Part shown: positions 36,039 through 45,830 of the stretch, piece after piece
Position numbering within the stretch: the first letter of the stretch is position 1
Layout: each line of letters begins with the position of its first letter
Source: Rubripirellula reticaptiva
Lineage (GTDB): Bacteria > Planctomycetota > Planctomycetia > Pirellulales > Pirellulaceae
Reading direction: 5' to 3'
Length of the DNA stretch: 64,000 bases
Assembly: GCF_007860175.1 (NCBI RefSeq)
Contig: NZ_SJPX01000004.1
Span: 124,001 to 188,000 of the forward strand
Program-made: the position numbers and the translations under genes
Notes under the pieces: generated by a model
The model's database searches: none
What the model was told of the DNA's origin: nothing
Seen by the model: only the letters and a program-made list of their open reading frames with translations

Positions 36039-39000
36039 ATGAAACGCTTGCGACTATTTTTATCGATGTTCGTTCTGGCTACATCGGCACACGCCGACGA
36101 TGTGGTTTTTCAAGAGACCGGTGGGATCGTTGCTGTTGAGGCGGAACATTACGCCGATCAAACGCAAGTCGATACACGCGCGTTTTATCTATTTAGCGAA
36201 ACCGAAGATTCGGGAATCGAACCAGACGGAGACCCATCGCACGCTGCCGGCGCTAGCGGTGGTGCGTACTTAGAGGTGTTGCCCGATACCCGGCGAACAC
36301 ACGGGGACAAACTGATCCGCGGAACGAACTTCGCACCGATGCCGGGTAAGTTGGCCGTCCTGAATTACAAGGTGAATTTCGCAACGCCCGGTAAGTACTA
36401 CGTTTGGGTGCGCGCCTATTCCACGGGCAGCGAAGATAACGGACTGCACGTTGGCATTGACGGTGATTGGCCCGAAAGTGGGCAACGCATGCAGTGGTGC
36501 GAGGGAAAGAATAGCTGGCGATGGGAAAGCAAGCAGCGGACCGAAAAGGATCACTGTGGCGAACCCTACAAGTTGTTTTTGAACGTTGCCACGGCAGGCG
36601 AACATACGATTTCATTTTCGATGCGAGAAGACGGTTTCGAATTTGATAAGTGGTTGATGACCATGGATCGCGACTTTGCGCGACCTGACGATGCCGGTCC
36701 AGCAACCAAGCTTCATTCGGGAACGTTGCCCGCACCGGGAACGCTTGTTGCCAAGCCTGTTCGAGACACTGCTGCCACCCAGAACCCAGCCAAAAACATC
36801 GGCGGCACACTGACTCTGGCAGCGGCGGATTTCAACATCGAAGGCACCGGTTACTACCTGGACCAAGGCAAATGGATGGCGATCAATCCGGACAAGCGTC
36901 AAAGCGGTACTGCATCGATGACGCTTCCTTATCCCACTGGCCGATATGACGTTACGCTACGCGCGGTGGGGGAAAGCGACGGCAAGTCGACCTACACGTT
37001 GAAACTGGATGATCAGGTCTTGGGCGATTTCACTTGTCCGCTTAGCACACAAACCTATGAAGAGGGTTCAAGCTTTCAATCGACGTGGAAGAACATTGAA
37101 GTCACTGACGGTACGGTTCTGTCGGTCACTTCGACGATCGCCTCGGATGACGGCAAAGAGTACAGTCGTGCTCGATGGGCCGCGGTCGATTTCAAGCCGG
37201 CTGATGATGCGACTCGGAAGGTTGCTGCCTCGCTGTTGGCGCTCGCTCGGGCGAACAATAAGCCAAATGCACCCAATGTGTCGGCGGAAAGGAAATCGAG
37301 TCCGACAAAGTCGGTCAGCGATTTGCCTTTGATGCTGCCACGGTCAAGCGACGGTGACGGTTCGGTAACCGTTAGCGGCGAAACCAAACAGTGGCACAAG
37401 GTCACGCTGACGATGAACGGCCCATATGCGCACGAGCAAGACAACGCGCCGAATCCTTTCACCGATCATTCAATGTCGGTAACGTTCAAGCACTCCGACG
37501 GAACCGAGTACACCGTTCCCGGTTATTTTGCCGCTGATGGTGACGCGGTGAATACATCCGCCGAATTCGGTACCGCTTGGCGAGCTCACTTTGCGCCAGA
37601 TCGTACTGGGACTTGGAATTACACGGTTTCGTTCCGCAGCGGGAAGTTGGCGGCGCTCAATGGCGGTGGTAAATCATTTGCGCCGTTCGACTCAAAGTCG
37701 GGGACGCTGACGATCACCGAGTCGGACAAGTCGGGACGTGACCTTCGCGCGCATGGCCGTTTGGATTACATCGGCAAACATTATTTGAAGTTCGCCGGAA
37801 GCGGCGAGTACTTTTTGAAAGCTGGTGCGGACGCGCCCGAGACGTTGCTCGGCTATGCCGATTTTGACAACACGATCGCCAGCAAGATTAAGAAGAAAGT
37901 GCCGCTGAAAACATGGGCACCGCACGTCAAGGATTGGCAGGCGGGCGATCCAACTTGGCAAGGTGACAAGGGTAAAGGGCTGATTGGTGCAATCAACTAT
38001 CTATCCGGAAAGGGGTGCAACGCGTTTTCTTTCTTGACCTACAACGCAGGCGGTGACGGGGACAATGTTTGGCCCTTCATTCATCGTGATGACAAGTTGC
38101 ATTATGACTGCAGCAAGCTTGACCAATGGGGCGTGGTGTTTGATCACGGTACCGCCAAAGGCATGTACTTGCACTTCAAAATGCAAGAAACCGAAAATGA
38201 CGACAAGATTCCAGAATCGCTCGACGGTGGCGATCTCGGCGTTCAACGAAAGCTTTATTGCCGTGAACTGATTGCTCGATACGCGCACAACTTGGCGCTC
38301 AACTGGAACATCAGCGAAGAAAACACCCAGTCGACTGCACAGATCCGCGCCATGCTTGATTACATCGCCGGGCTCGATGCGTATCAACATAACCGAGTAA
38401 CGCACACATTCCCGAACGAGCAAGACAAACAGTACGTCCCGCTGCTCGGCGAAAAGTCGTCACTGACCGGTGTGTCTTTACAGAATAGTGCGATCGCCGA
38501 CACGCACTGGCAAGTTGTGAAATGGACCGAAGCATCCGCGGCGGCCGGCAAGCCGTGGGTTGTCGCGTTTGACGAATCGGGGACTGCTGGACATGGCCAG
38601 TCGCCAGACCTTGGGTACCGTGGTTTTGACGGTCACGACAAAACTGGCAAGATGACGTACACCCAGCACGAAGTTCGCAAGCAAACGCTCTGGGGCACCT
38701 TGATGGGCGGTGGTGCCGGTGTCGAGTATTACTTTGGATATCAATACGAAGAGAACGATCTGTTGTGCGAAGACTGGCGCAGTCGCGACCAAAGTTGGGA
38801 CTACTGCCGGATCGCGATCAACTTCTTCAGCAACAACAAGATTCCGTTTTGGGAAATGACCAACCAAGATGTCTTGGTAGGAAACGCCAAGCACGACAAT
38901 TCAAAGTTTTGCCTCGCAAAGCAGAACGATGTCTATGTGGTGTACCTGTCATCGGGCGGTTCGGCAGCCATTGATCTTTCCGAAGCAACCGGAATTTTCA

Positions 39001-39140
39001 AAGTCGAGTGGTTCAATCCAAGAAGCGGTGGCGACATGCAAACTGGTTCGGTTGCCACCGTTGAAGGTGGGGCCAGTGCCAGTCTCGGTTTGCCACCAAG
39101 CGACTTGAAAGAAGACTGGGTAGTGGTCCTTCGCCGATAA
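36039..39140 (+). CDS. Secreted DUF5060-type carbohydrate-active protein
   Basis: A 1033-aa product from the ATG at 36039 ([20 protein letters not shown]), with a signal peptide of about 19 residues. Residues about 20-215 and 250-385 are beta-sandwich, carbohydrate-binding-like modules ([22 protein letters not shown]). About 430-560 is a DUF5060 domain ([20 protein letters not shown]). About 570-920 resembles a TIM-barrel glycosidase of the DUF4038/apiosidase type, with candidate acid residues in [10 protein letters not shown] and [10 protein letters not shown]. The last 90 residues look like the putative collagen-binding or sandwich domain ([10 protein letters not shown]). Activity not proven. 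Confidence 0.75.
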   Translation: MKRLRLFLSMFVLATSAHADDVVFQETGGIVAVEAEHYADQTQVDTRAFYLFSETEDSGIEPDGDPSHAAGASGGAYLEVLPDTRRTHGDKLIRGTNFAPMPGKLAVLNYKVNFATPGKYYVWVRAYSTGSEDNGLHVGIDGDWPESGQRMQWCEGKNSWRWESKQRTEKDHCGEPYKLFLNVATAGEHTISFSMREDGFEFDKWLMTMDRDFARPDDAGPATKLHSGTLPAPGTLVAKPVRDTAATQNPAKNIGGTLTLAAADFNIEGTGYYLDQGKWMAINPDKRQSGTASMTLPYPTGRYDVTLRAVGESDGKSTYTLKLDDQVLGDFTCPLSTQTYEEGSSFQSTWKNIEVTDGTVLSVTSTIASDDGKEYSRARWAAVDFKPADDATRKVAASLLALARANNKPNAPNVSAERKSSPTKSVSDLPLMLPRSSDGDGSVTVSGETKQWHKVTLTMNGPYAHEQDNAPNPFTDHSMSVTFKHSDGTEYTVPGYFAADGDAVNTSAEFGTAWRAHFAPDRTGTWNYTVSFRSGKLAALNGGGKSFAPFDSKSGTLTITESDKSGRDLRAHGRLDYIGKHYLKFAGSGEYFLKAGADAPETLLGYADFDNTIASKIKKKVPLKTWAPHVKDWQAGDPTWQGDKGKGLIGAINYLSGKGCNAFSFLTYNAGGDGDNVWPFIHRDDKLHYDCSKLDQWGVVFDHGTAKGMYLHFKMQETENDDKIPESLDGGDLGVQRKLYCRELIARYAHNLALNWNISEENTQSTAQIRAMLDYIAGLDAYQHNRVTHTFPNEQDKQYVPLLGEKSSLTGVSLQNSAIADTHWQVVKWTEASAAAGKPWVVAFDESGTAGHGQSPDLGYRGFDGHDKTGKMTYTQHEVRKQTLWGTLMGGGAGVEYYFGYQYEENDLLCEDWRSRDQSWDYCRIAINFFSNNKIPFWEMTNQDVLVGNAKHDNSKFCLAKQNDVYVVYLSSGGSAAIDLSEATGIFKVEWFNPRSGGDMQTGSVATVEGGASASLGLPPSDLKEDWVVVLRR

Positions 39141-39152
39141 ATTTCGCGGTAG

Positions 39153-39187
39153 CCGCGTCGTCTAGAAACGCCATCTAGACGGCGCGG
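39153..39187 (+). terminator. Terminator-like hairpin after the DUF5060-type gene
   Basis: CCGCGTCGTCTAGA (39153-39166) pairs with TCTAGACGGCGCGG (39174-39187): 14 pairs, one G-T, 7-base loop. It lies 12 bases past the stop codon. There is no T-tract, so it may act as a 3'-end stabiliser. Confidence 0.6.
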
Positions 39188-39336
39188 TTAGGCGGGGGAG
39201 AACCGAGTGTGCCGATTCTGCGGGATCACATCTGTTTTTTTCGGTGCGAACCGTTGGTTTTTCCTAACTCCGGCTCTTTGCGTAGTCCATTCATTCACGT
39301 TGGATTCACTCAAAGAGCATTAACGGGGATAGCGAT

Positions 39337-40839
39337 ATGACCACGGAACGACCAAACACTGAACGCAAGGCGCTGGCTGTCAATTTGGACGCTCGTCGCT
39401 ATGGTTCGTTTGCAGAAATTGGCGCCGGACAAGAGGTTGTTCGTTGGTTCTTTCGCGTTGGAGCGGCGGCTGGGACCATCGCCAAGAGCATGTCGGCGTA
39501 CGATATGTCGGTTAGCGATGCGATTTACGGTCATTGCGATCGGTATGTATGTCGCCAACGGTTGCAAGACATGCTCGATCGCGAACATGCGCTGAATCTT
39601 GAACGCTTGAAGGAAAGCCGTGGCGACACGACTGCGTTCTTCGCGTTTGCTGATACCGTTTCGGCTCGAAATTTTCACGGCACCAACGAGTGCCACGGTT
39701 GGATGGGGATTCGCTTTCAAGCCCATCCACGCGATCAAGACAGCCAAATCATCATCCACGTCCGAATGCTGGACACTGAAAATGCCTTGCAACAAGAGGC
39801 GCTTGGCATCGTTGGCGTGAACTTGTTGTACGGTGCGTTCTTCTTGAATCACGAACCCGATCAATTGATCGAGTCGCTATTGGATAACCTGAGTACGCGC
39901 CGTATCGAAATCGACATGATCGAGTTTTCGGGAATCGCGTTCCGTCATGTCGACAATCGTGTGATGAGTTTGCGGTTGGTCCAACTCGGACTCAGCAGCG
40001 CCGCGATGTTCTCGGCCGATGGCGAGGTGTTGCAGCCATCGGAAGTTTTGTACAAGAAGCCGATTTTGGTTGAACGCGGCAGTTTCCGTCCTGTCACGAA
40101 CGTCAACGTCGACATGTTGGAAGCAGCGAAGGCGAAGTTCGTCAAAGAGGAAGGCGTTGACGCCGATCAAGTGGTCTCCTTGGCTGAGATCACGATGCGT
40201 AATCTCAAAGCGAACGGCGACATCGACCTGCGAGACTTCTTGGCTCGTGTCGACATGCTGGCAGCTTGCGGAATGACGGTGTTGATTTCGGATTACTTTG
40301 AATACTATCGCTTGGCAGCGTACCTGTCTCGCTATTCGAGGCGAAAGATTGGCATCACCATGGGGGCGGCCAGCCTGGTCGAACTGTTCGATGAAAAATA
40401 CTACACGACGCTTGATGGTGGGATCCTTGAATCGTTTGGCCGCTTATTCAAGAACGATTTGAAACTGTATATCTACCCGCTGCTGGATCGCGAATCGGGC
40501 AAACTGACAACTGTCGATACTTTACAAGTCGCCGAAGAAATCCGCACCTTGTACCAATACTTGGTTGACAAGGGATGCATCGAGCAACTTGACACGCATG
40601 ATCCATCGCACTTATCGACGTTCTCTCGCGAAGTGCTTCGACAAATTGAAAGCGGTGACTCGAACTGGATCGATCATGTTCCGTCGGAAGTCGCCGAGCT
40701 GATTCAACAACGTGGTTTCTTTGGTTATCGCAAACCAGCGGTCGCAAAGATTGCTGCCAAGCCAGTCGCTACGACGGTTCCGCCACTCGAGGTGGCTCAA
40801 GGTTTGTTGGCATCGCTTGATGCACCGGTCGTTGGTTAG
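39337..40839 (+). CDS. Conserved hypothetical protein of about 500 residues
   Basis: A 500-aa soluble protein with GGGGA upstream of its ATG. No signal peptide or membrane segment. Notable stretches: RWFFRVGAAAGTIAKSMSAY (about residues 31-50), GTNECHGWMGIRFQAHPRDQ (about 113-132), ISDYFEYYRLAAYLSRYSRR, LVELFDEKYYTTLDGGILE and LYIYPLLDRESG. The length and even composition suggest an enzyme, and the Cys/His pair in ECHGWMG could be catalytic or metal-binding. I cannot name the family. A damaged copy of its last 110 codons lies at 41501-41828, beyond the cyclic-nucleotide-binding gene. Confidence 0.75.
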   Translation: MTTERPNTERKALAVNLDARRYGSFAEIGAGQEVVRWFFRVGAAAGTIAKSMSAYDMSVSDAIYGHCDRYVCRQRLQDMLDREHALNLERLKESRGDTTAFFAFADTVSARNFHGTNECHGWMGIRFQAHPRDQDSQIIIHVRMLDTENALQQEALGIVGVNLLYGAFFLNHEPDQLIESLLDNLSTRRIEIDMIEFSGIAFRHVDNRVMSLRLVQLGLSSAAMFSADGEVLQPSEVLYKKPILVERGSFRPVTNVNVDMLEAAKAKFVKEEGVDADQVVSLAEITMRNLKANGDIDLRDFLARVDMLAACGMTVLISDYFEYYRLAAYLSRYSRRKIGITMGAASLVELFDEKYYTTLDGGILESFGRLFKNDLKLYIYPLLDRESGKLTTVDTLQVAEEIRTLYQYLVDKGCIEQLDTHDPSHLSTFSREVLRQIESGDSNWIDHVPSEVAELIQQRGFFGYRKPAVAKIAAKPVATTVPPLEVAQGLLASLDAPVVG

Positions 40840-40876
40840 AGATCGCCGTGGTAGCGGCGCACTGATCGGCTAGCTT

Positions 40877-41350
40877 TCATACCGTTGGAATCAAGCCGCG
40901 ATGTTGAAGATGAAACAAGCAGTCGTCCGCCATTCGTAAGCGGCGGCTGACTTCGCGGCCAAGGTTCATCATGATGATCGCGTACTGTTCAACATCTTGT
41001 TGGTAGAGTGATGCGAGCGATTGACGTGGCACCTTGATGGCTTGGCAATCGGTTTCTGCAATGATGGTCGCCGACCTTGGCCGGAAGTCGATCAATGCCA
41101 TTTCTCCAAAACAGTCGCCTTCACGTAGTCTGCCAAGCTCGATCGATTCGCTCAAGCATTGGCGAGTTACTAGCACCGTACCGGACTGCAAGACGAACAG
41201 GGATTCACCGGGTTCGCCTTCTCGAAAAAAGTACTCGCCCGCCGTTGCCGCGATGACGCTTGATTGACAGTAGATCCAGTCGATCACCGGCGGCTTCAAT
41301 CCGCCGAATGCCGGCATTCGTCTTAGCAGCTCGATTTTAGCGTCGACCAT
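40877..41350 (-). CDS. Cyclic nucleotide-binding domain (Crp-like sensor) protein
   Basis: A 157-aa protein from the ATG at 41350 (MVDAKIELLRRMPAFGGL); the frame opens at a TTG at 41422. It is a single cNMP-binding beta-roll: GEYFFREGEPGESLFVLQSG, GRLREGDCFGEMALIDFRPR and SATIIAETDCQAIKV, matching phosphate-binding cassette positions (FGEMALI then R). There is no helix-turn-helix, so it is not a transcription factor by itself. It sits between the 500-aa gene and that gene's decayed 3' copy. Confidence 0.8.
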   Translation of the reverse strand: MVDAKIELLRRMPAFGGLKPPVIDWIYCQSSVIAATAGEYFFREGEPGESLFVLQSGTVLVTRQCLSESIELGRLREGDCFGEMALIDFRPRSATIIAETDCQAIKVPRQSLASLYQQDVEQYAIIMMNLGREVSRRLRMADDCLFHLQHRGLIPTV

Positions 41351-41500
41351 GTCCAGTGCTCCGCTTGCAATCGTACCACTCCGGCAGCTCGGTTGCACTT
41401 TTTTGCTTGCGAAATTGGCCAAGCAATGCGGCGGAACGTTCCCCGCACCGTGCGTGTTCTTTGAAACGTCGTCCTAGGCATCCATGTTCAGCGTCTCAGC

Positions 41501-41828
41501 TCGATGCGGTTTTGCAGGTCGGCGATGAGATTCGCATCTTGTGCCCGTACTTGGTCGACAAGGGGGCATCGAGCAACTTGACACGCACGATCCGTCGCAC
41601 TTTTCGACATTCTCTCGCGAAGTGCTTCGGCAAATCGAAAGTGGCAACTCGAACTGGATCGATCATCTGCCGTCGGAAGTTGCCGAGCTGATTTAAAAAC
41701 GTGGTTTCTTTGGCTATCGCCAGCCCGCCGCCGCAAAGATTTCAGCGAAGCCTTCCGCTACGACGGTTGCACCGCTCGAAGTGGCTCAAGGATTATGCGC
41801 ATCGCTCGATGCCCCGCTCGTTGATTAA
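41501..41828 (+). pseudogene. Decayed duplicate of the 3' end of the 500-aa conserved gene
   Basis: This stretch aligns base for base with about 40511-40839. The opening peptide reads like VDTLQVAEEIRTLYQYLVDKG of the intact copy (here LDAVLQVGDEIRILCPYLVDKG; compared in short form). A one-base deletion after the DKG codons then shifts frame; the continuing frame gives the counterparts of QLDTHDPSHLSTFSREVL, and a CAA-to-TAA change stops the SEVAELI segment before RGFFGYR. It ends in the equivalent stop codon. No start codon or 5' part is present. It is the remnant of a tandem duplication that once flanked the cyclic-nucleotide-binding gene. Confidence 0.85.
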
Positions 41829-41999
41829 GCTCTTCTTCGCTGAAGTTAGTGCTGGCGAAAACTCAAATAATTGTTCTGGTACAGCAGAGCGTATTCGGAA
41901 TGCCAGTCTCAATCGCCGACTTGGCTCGCTTCGGAATGCGCGGCGTCAGACGTCGTCGCTCTGTGCTGTATTTACTGTGCTGTACTTAAAATCTCTAGG

Positions 42000-42031
42000 C
42001 TCCGACATCGCAGGGGTTGGCTTCGTCGGAG
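42000..42031. other. Hairpin between the pseudogene and the PEP-CTERM gene
   Basis: CTCCGAC (42000-42006) pairs with GTCGGAG (42025-42031). It lies about 75 bases past the stop of the PEP-CTERM gene on the minus strand and could be its 3' structure. No T-run. Confidence 0.3.
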
Positions 42032-42105
42032 CATTGGTCCTTGATAGTTTCGAGCACTTGATTGCGTCCGGATTCTATCTTCTCTCACTTTGACATGGTC
42101 ACGGT

Positions 42106-42768
42106 CTAGCGACGGCGACGACGCACAATCATTCCAAAGCCACACAAGCCCAGCATGGCGACCGAGGTTGGTTCGGGGACCGCGCTAACAACGCTCAGGT
42201 TCACGTTGTCGATCAGCACGAGTCCCGCGAGCAGGCCATTTCCGGGATCGATCGGACCAATGCCTTGACTGAACTCGATGAATGCAGCGTCCGCGCCGGC
42301 GGGCACGACGCCGAGGTCGAAGCTGATCTCTGTCCACGTGTTGGGGTTAATCAAATTCTGAAAGAACTGGTTTCCGCTGCTGGCCAGGATCGCACCGCTT
42401 TGATCCAAATATCGCAGCGCAAACAACGCGTTGCCTGTTGTGCCAGCAAAACCTTTTGACTGGAACGTCAAAATAGGGTGGTCGCCTGGGGTTAGCGGCG
42501 GCAGCCCCCCTTGTTCGATCGAGTTTTGCAAGATCACTGCGGCATTGAGCTCAGGCGATGCCAATTGAGCGGCGAACGAACCGGTATGGGAATCAGACGA
42601 CAGCGTGTAACCCGCGGCGGCAGATGGCCATGATTCGGCTGGAGTGCCGACGCCGGGGGTTTCGAATCCGCCGTTGGCAAAGCCGTTGACAGTTGCGGCA
42701 TTGATGGAGTCACCAAGGAAAGCCACAGACACGATGACCGCGAAAGTCATCAACATTTTTTTCTTCAT
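42106..42768 (-). CDS. PEP-CTERM sorted exported protein
   Basis: A 220-aa protein with a signal peptide (about residues 1-24, ending SINAA). The mature part has an N-terminal GGFETPG motif and a beta-sandwich-like body (NPNTWTEISFDLGVVPAGAD), common to exported planctomycete proteins. The C-terminus is a clear PEP-CTERM tail: VPEPTSVAMLGLCGFGMIV followed by RRRRR. Such tails are cut and sorted by exosortase, usually in exopolysaccharide producers. No exosortase is in this window. A long non-coding stretch lies upstream. Confidence 0.9.
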   Translation of the reverse strand: MKKKMLMTFAVIVSVAFLGDSINAATVNGFANGGFETPGVGTPAESWPSAAAGYTLSSDSHTGSFAAQLASPELNAAVILQNSIEQGGLPPLTPGDHPILTFQSKGFAGTTGNALFALRYLDQSGAILASSGNQFFQNLINPNTWTEISFDLGVVPAGADAAFIEFSQGIGPIDPGNGLLAGLVLIDNVNLSVVSAVPEPTSVAMLGLCGFGMIVRRRRR

Positions 42769-43179
42769 AACGAATTTCTAAATTCACCGAATGAAAACCA
42801 TGCGACCGCAAGACTCAACAAGGACTCGTTGAATAATCTTGAGATCCGCAGTGCAACGATTTTTAGCGATCGACTTCGTTGCGGGGTAATTCCGCCAATC
42901 GAAGATCTGTAAATGAAACCGGTTGCAGTTCGGTCATGTTCAAGACATTTGGCTCAGGTGTCAACCAAAAAAAGCTGTTAACGGGAGATAATCGGCACTT
43001 ATTTGCTAGCTTCACGATGCTGCGGTGATTGGTTTTTCGTGACTGGCCTGCAGATACAAGCCCTTTAACGCGTTTTCGTGCGCCCCTGGCGGCTGCCGAA
43101 ATAGCCCGGAACACAGGTTTTTTAGTAGATTTGGATCAGGGACGCGCGGCCAGCGATAAAACAGGGGCCGTGGCTGGCG

Positions 43180-43373
43180 CTTGCGACATTTGAAACCGGT
43201 TGCATACGGGCCTCCTCCCGAATACTTTCCGATTGACAGGTACGGGGTCGAGTCCCGAGATGTCGCGGGTGCTTATTGACGGAAGCTCGCAAATCGGGCC
43301 GTAAAGCCGACATGAGCAGGTAGCGGAGGTTTCGTAGCGGACGCAGGCAGCTTCGTGCGAAGTAACCGAAACC
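43180..43373. ncRNA. Candidate structured RNA in the 42769-43470 gap
   Basis: In this 702-base gap several nested helices stand out. P1 is CTTGCGACATTT (43180-43191) with AGATGTCGCGGG (43258-43269). Inside it are CGGG/CCCG hairpins at 43207-43220 (loop CCTCCT) and 43243-43257 (loop GTCGAGT, T-loop-like). Downstream GGTTTCG (43328-43334) pairs with CGAAACC (43367-43373), enclosing CTTCG-TG-CGAAG (43351-43362). The loop CCTCC could pair with GGAGG at 43325-43329. A further hairpin lies at about 43145-43180. Orientation is unknown; it could be a leader of the PEP-CTERM gene or an independent RNA. It is not a tRNA. The rest of the gap shows nothing. Confidence 0.4.
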
Positions 43374-43470
43374 GGAAATCGTTAAGCGTTCTGACGGCTA
43401 TCCCTGCGGTGCTGTTGCTGAAGTGATTGGTCGTTATTTTGCGAATTCTGCTGGTGCAGTGTGCTCGCGA

Positions 43471-44178
43471 CTAAGGCTCGTATCGGTAGCCCACTCCGTA
43501 AACGGTCTCGATAATGTCGGGGTGCTTTGGATCAAGTTCGATGCGTTTGCGGAGGTTGCTGATCGTTTGGTCAAGAGTTCGAGTGCTTGGTGGCGGTCCT
43601 TCTTGCCATCCGATCCGAAAGATTGTTTCGCGGTCAATCACCTCGCCGGGACGACTGTGCAAGGCCTGCAATATTCGTAGCTCTTTGGTCGTCAAATTGA
43701 TCGTCGTTTCATCGCGTGACGCTTGCATGCGGCGCGGCATCACGATCAAGCCGGCCATCTCGAAATCATTTTGTGAGAATTTAATTTCATCGGTTTCGTT
43801 GGCGAAGCCATTGATGCAGCGCCGCCCGACAGCGCGAATTCTCGCGATCACTTCTTTAGTGCCAAATGGTTTGACGATGTAGTCATCCGCACCTAGTTCC
43901 AGTCCGACCACCTTGTCGATCTCTTCGCTCTTGGCGGTGATGAATAGGATCGGTAGTTTTGGATGGGTCTTGCGAAAGTGGCGGCACAGGTCGAAACCAC
44001 TAACACCGGGCATCATCACATCGAGGCACGCCAAGTCTGGCGCCTTCTTGTCGAATCGAAACTGTGCTTCTTTACCGTCAGCAGCTTCGATGACGCTGTG
44101 CCCTTCCCTACGAAGCACTTCGCAAAGGGCGGCTCGGGTGTGTGGATCATCTTCGGCGACCAAAATGGTGAGTTTCAT
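43471..44178 (-). CDS. OmpR/PhoB-family response regulator
   Basis: A 235-aa two-component regulator. The receiver domain (about 1-120) has the acidic pocket EDD near residue 10, the phosphoacceptor Asp in LACLDVMMPG (about residue 54), Thr in LFITAKS and Lys in YIVKPFG. The winged-helix DNA-binding domain (about 145-235) shows INLTTKELRILQALHSRPGE and the final ETVYGVGYRYEP. Its ATG overlaps the histidine kinase stop (ATGA), so the two are translationally coupled. It is the last gene of the vWA-kinase-regulator operon. Confidence 0.93.
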   Translation of the reverse strand: MKLTILVAEDDPHTRAALCEVLRREGHSVIEAADGKEAQFRFDKKAPDLACLDVMMPGVSGFDLCRHFRKTHPKLPILFITAKSEEIDKVVGLELGADDYIVKPFGTKEVIARIRAVGRRCINGFANETDEIKFSQNDFEMAGLIVMPRRMQASRDETTINLTTKELRILQALHSRPGEVIDRETIFRIGWQEGPPPSTRTLDQTISNLRKRIELDPKHPDIIETVYGVGYRYEP

Positions 44179-45812
44179 TGTGATGTTCCACTAGTCGGAA
44201 TACGGAGACGGAAGGCAGCACCCTGGTCATGATTCAAATAGTTCAACGTGCCACCGTGACGATGAGCCAACCGGCGTGCGATCGTTAATCCGATGCCTGT
44301 GCCACTTGGTGCCGTTGTTGAATCATTCAGTCTGGTGAACGCGTCAAAAATTATTCTCCGGTGACGCGGTGCGATCCCCGGGCCATGATCGATGACATCA
44401 ATGATCAAGTCATCTTCGTCGAACCGAGAGCGAACGCCCAAGTAACGCCCCGCAGCTGCATACTTTTCGACGTTCGAAAACAGATTCACCAAGATCATCT
44501 CAACCAAGTCTGAATCGATCAGGACATCCCGATCGGATTGCAGTTGCGAATCGATTTCGATTTCCGAGCCGACGAAGCTCGGCGAAAATTGAGTCAATGT
44601 CTGATGGATGATCTCGTCAGGATTGGCAGTCACAAGTCGTGGCGGTCTTAGCTTTTTGCTATCACGAATGACTTCTAAGACGCCGGATACCAACCTACCC
44701 AATCGATGGCTTTCGCTATCGATCACTCCCAGGCGTTTGCCCAGACTCTCGCGAACCTCACCCGCTGGCAATTTTTCTAAGTCGGCTTCAGCGAGTTCTG
44801 CGTACAGCCGGATGTTGGTTAGCGGCGTGCGCAGTTCGTGCGACACCTGGGACGCAAAGCTGACGCGGTCCTGGGCCTGTTTCATTCGGCGACGAACACT
44901 GCTCAGGACGTAACCGCCCAGCGCCAACAACACGACTCCGGCACCGGCCAGCGGCGCGAGTGTCGATACCAAGCCGGCCGCAGGTATCGGGTCATCGTCG
45001 TGAAGTTCGAATCGCCACGCGGACAGCGGCGGCGGCAAATTTCGCGACGCGATCGGACGCGGACGTCGATCCGAGCGATCGCCCCAGCGATAAATCATCC
45101 GCTGGCGTTCATCGACCAAACCAACAAAGCCTTGGGCGTTGGTTGCTTTCGATGATGGAATTTTAGTGATCACACCGTTGGGGAAAGTCGATCTGCGAAG
45201 CGAAGACGTGCTCGCGGGTTGTTTCGCACGATCTGGAAGTGCTGCGGTCAAGTCGGCGATCCAGCGAGATCGTTCCAGCAGCGTGCCGATGTCCGACTTG
45301 CCATTGGCAGAACGTCGCCAGTAGATCAGTTGCATGCCTTCATCCAAGAACCAAACTTGCCACGCCGAATTGACCGCGGCAGAAGTCGCGTAGTTGGCGG
45401 TTGCTTTTGTGTTGGCGCTGTCATCATCGCCCATCGGTGGACGACTTTCGATGATCGCGGGCAATGCTCGGTACCGCATCACTTCGTCACCCGAATTCAT
45501 GATCGGTGGTGGCGGGTACAACAAGTTGCCTCGTCGATCGACGACCATGCTCGTGCGGACCATCGGCATACTACGATCGAACTGGCTGATCGCATTGATC
45601 AATGTCGGTGTGTCTTTCAACGCTGCTTCGTAACCGTCAAATACAACCGCAACGGACGAATCAAGATCCGCCAGCTGCGATTGCATCAATTCGTCAATTC
45701 GTTGGCGTGCCAGCGTCGCTTGTGAACGGTACTGTGATGCGGACAGCCATCCCAACAGCACCAGCGGTGCGGCAACGAGCAGGGTCAGTGCGAGGAATAG
45801 GAGTTTGGGCAT
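44175..45812 (-). CDS. Membrane sensor histidine kinase
   Basis: A 545-aa kinase. TM1 is about residues 3-24 (LLFLALTLLVAAPLVLLGWL); a periplasmic sensor of about 260 residues follows, with no recognised domain; TM2 is about 283-305. The HisKA box FASQVSHELRTPLTNIRLYA (about 326-345) holds the phosphorylated His, and the ATPase domain has the N-box LVNLFSNVEKYA, DHGPGIAP and GTGIGLTIARRLA. Full length. It starts 18 bases after the vWA gene, so the secreted vWA protein may be linked to what this sensor detects. Confidence 0.92.
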   Translation of the reverse strand: MPKLLFLALTLLVAAPLVLLGWLSASQYRSQATLARQRIDELMQSQLADLDSSVAVVFDGYEAALKDTPTLINAISQFDRSMPMVRTSMVVDRRGNLLYPPPPIMNSGDEVMRYRALPAIIESRPPMGDDDSANTKATANYATSAAVNSAWQVWFLDEGMQLIYWRRSANGKSDIGTLLERSRWIADLTAALPDRAKQPASTSSLRRSTFPNGVITKIPSSKATNAQGFVGLVDERQRMIYRWGDRSDRRPRPIASRNLPPPLSAWRFELHDDDPIPAAGLVSTLAPLAGAGVVLLALGGYVLSSVRRRMKQAQDRVSFASQVSHELRTPLTNIRLYAELAEADLEKLPAGEVRESLGKRLGVIDSESHRLGRLVSGVLEVIRDSKKLRPPRLVTANPDEIIHQTLTQFSPSFVGSEIEIDSQLQSDRDVLIDSDLVEMILVNLFSNVEKYAAAGRYLGVRSRFDEDDLIIDVIDHGPGIAPRHRRIIFDAFTRLNDSTTAPSGTGIGLTIARRLAHRHGGTLNYLNHDQGAAFRLRIPTSGTSQ

Positions 45813-45830
45813 CGGTGACTAGCAGCAGCG

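Noticed and set aside
43181-43266. tRNA gene
   Set aside because: An acceptor-like stem and a T-loop-like hairpin are present, but there is no D arm and no 7-base anticodon loop.
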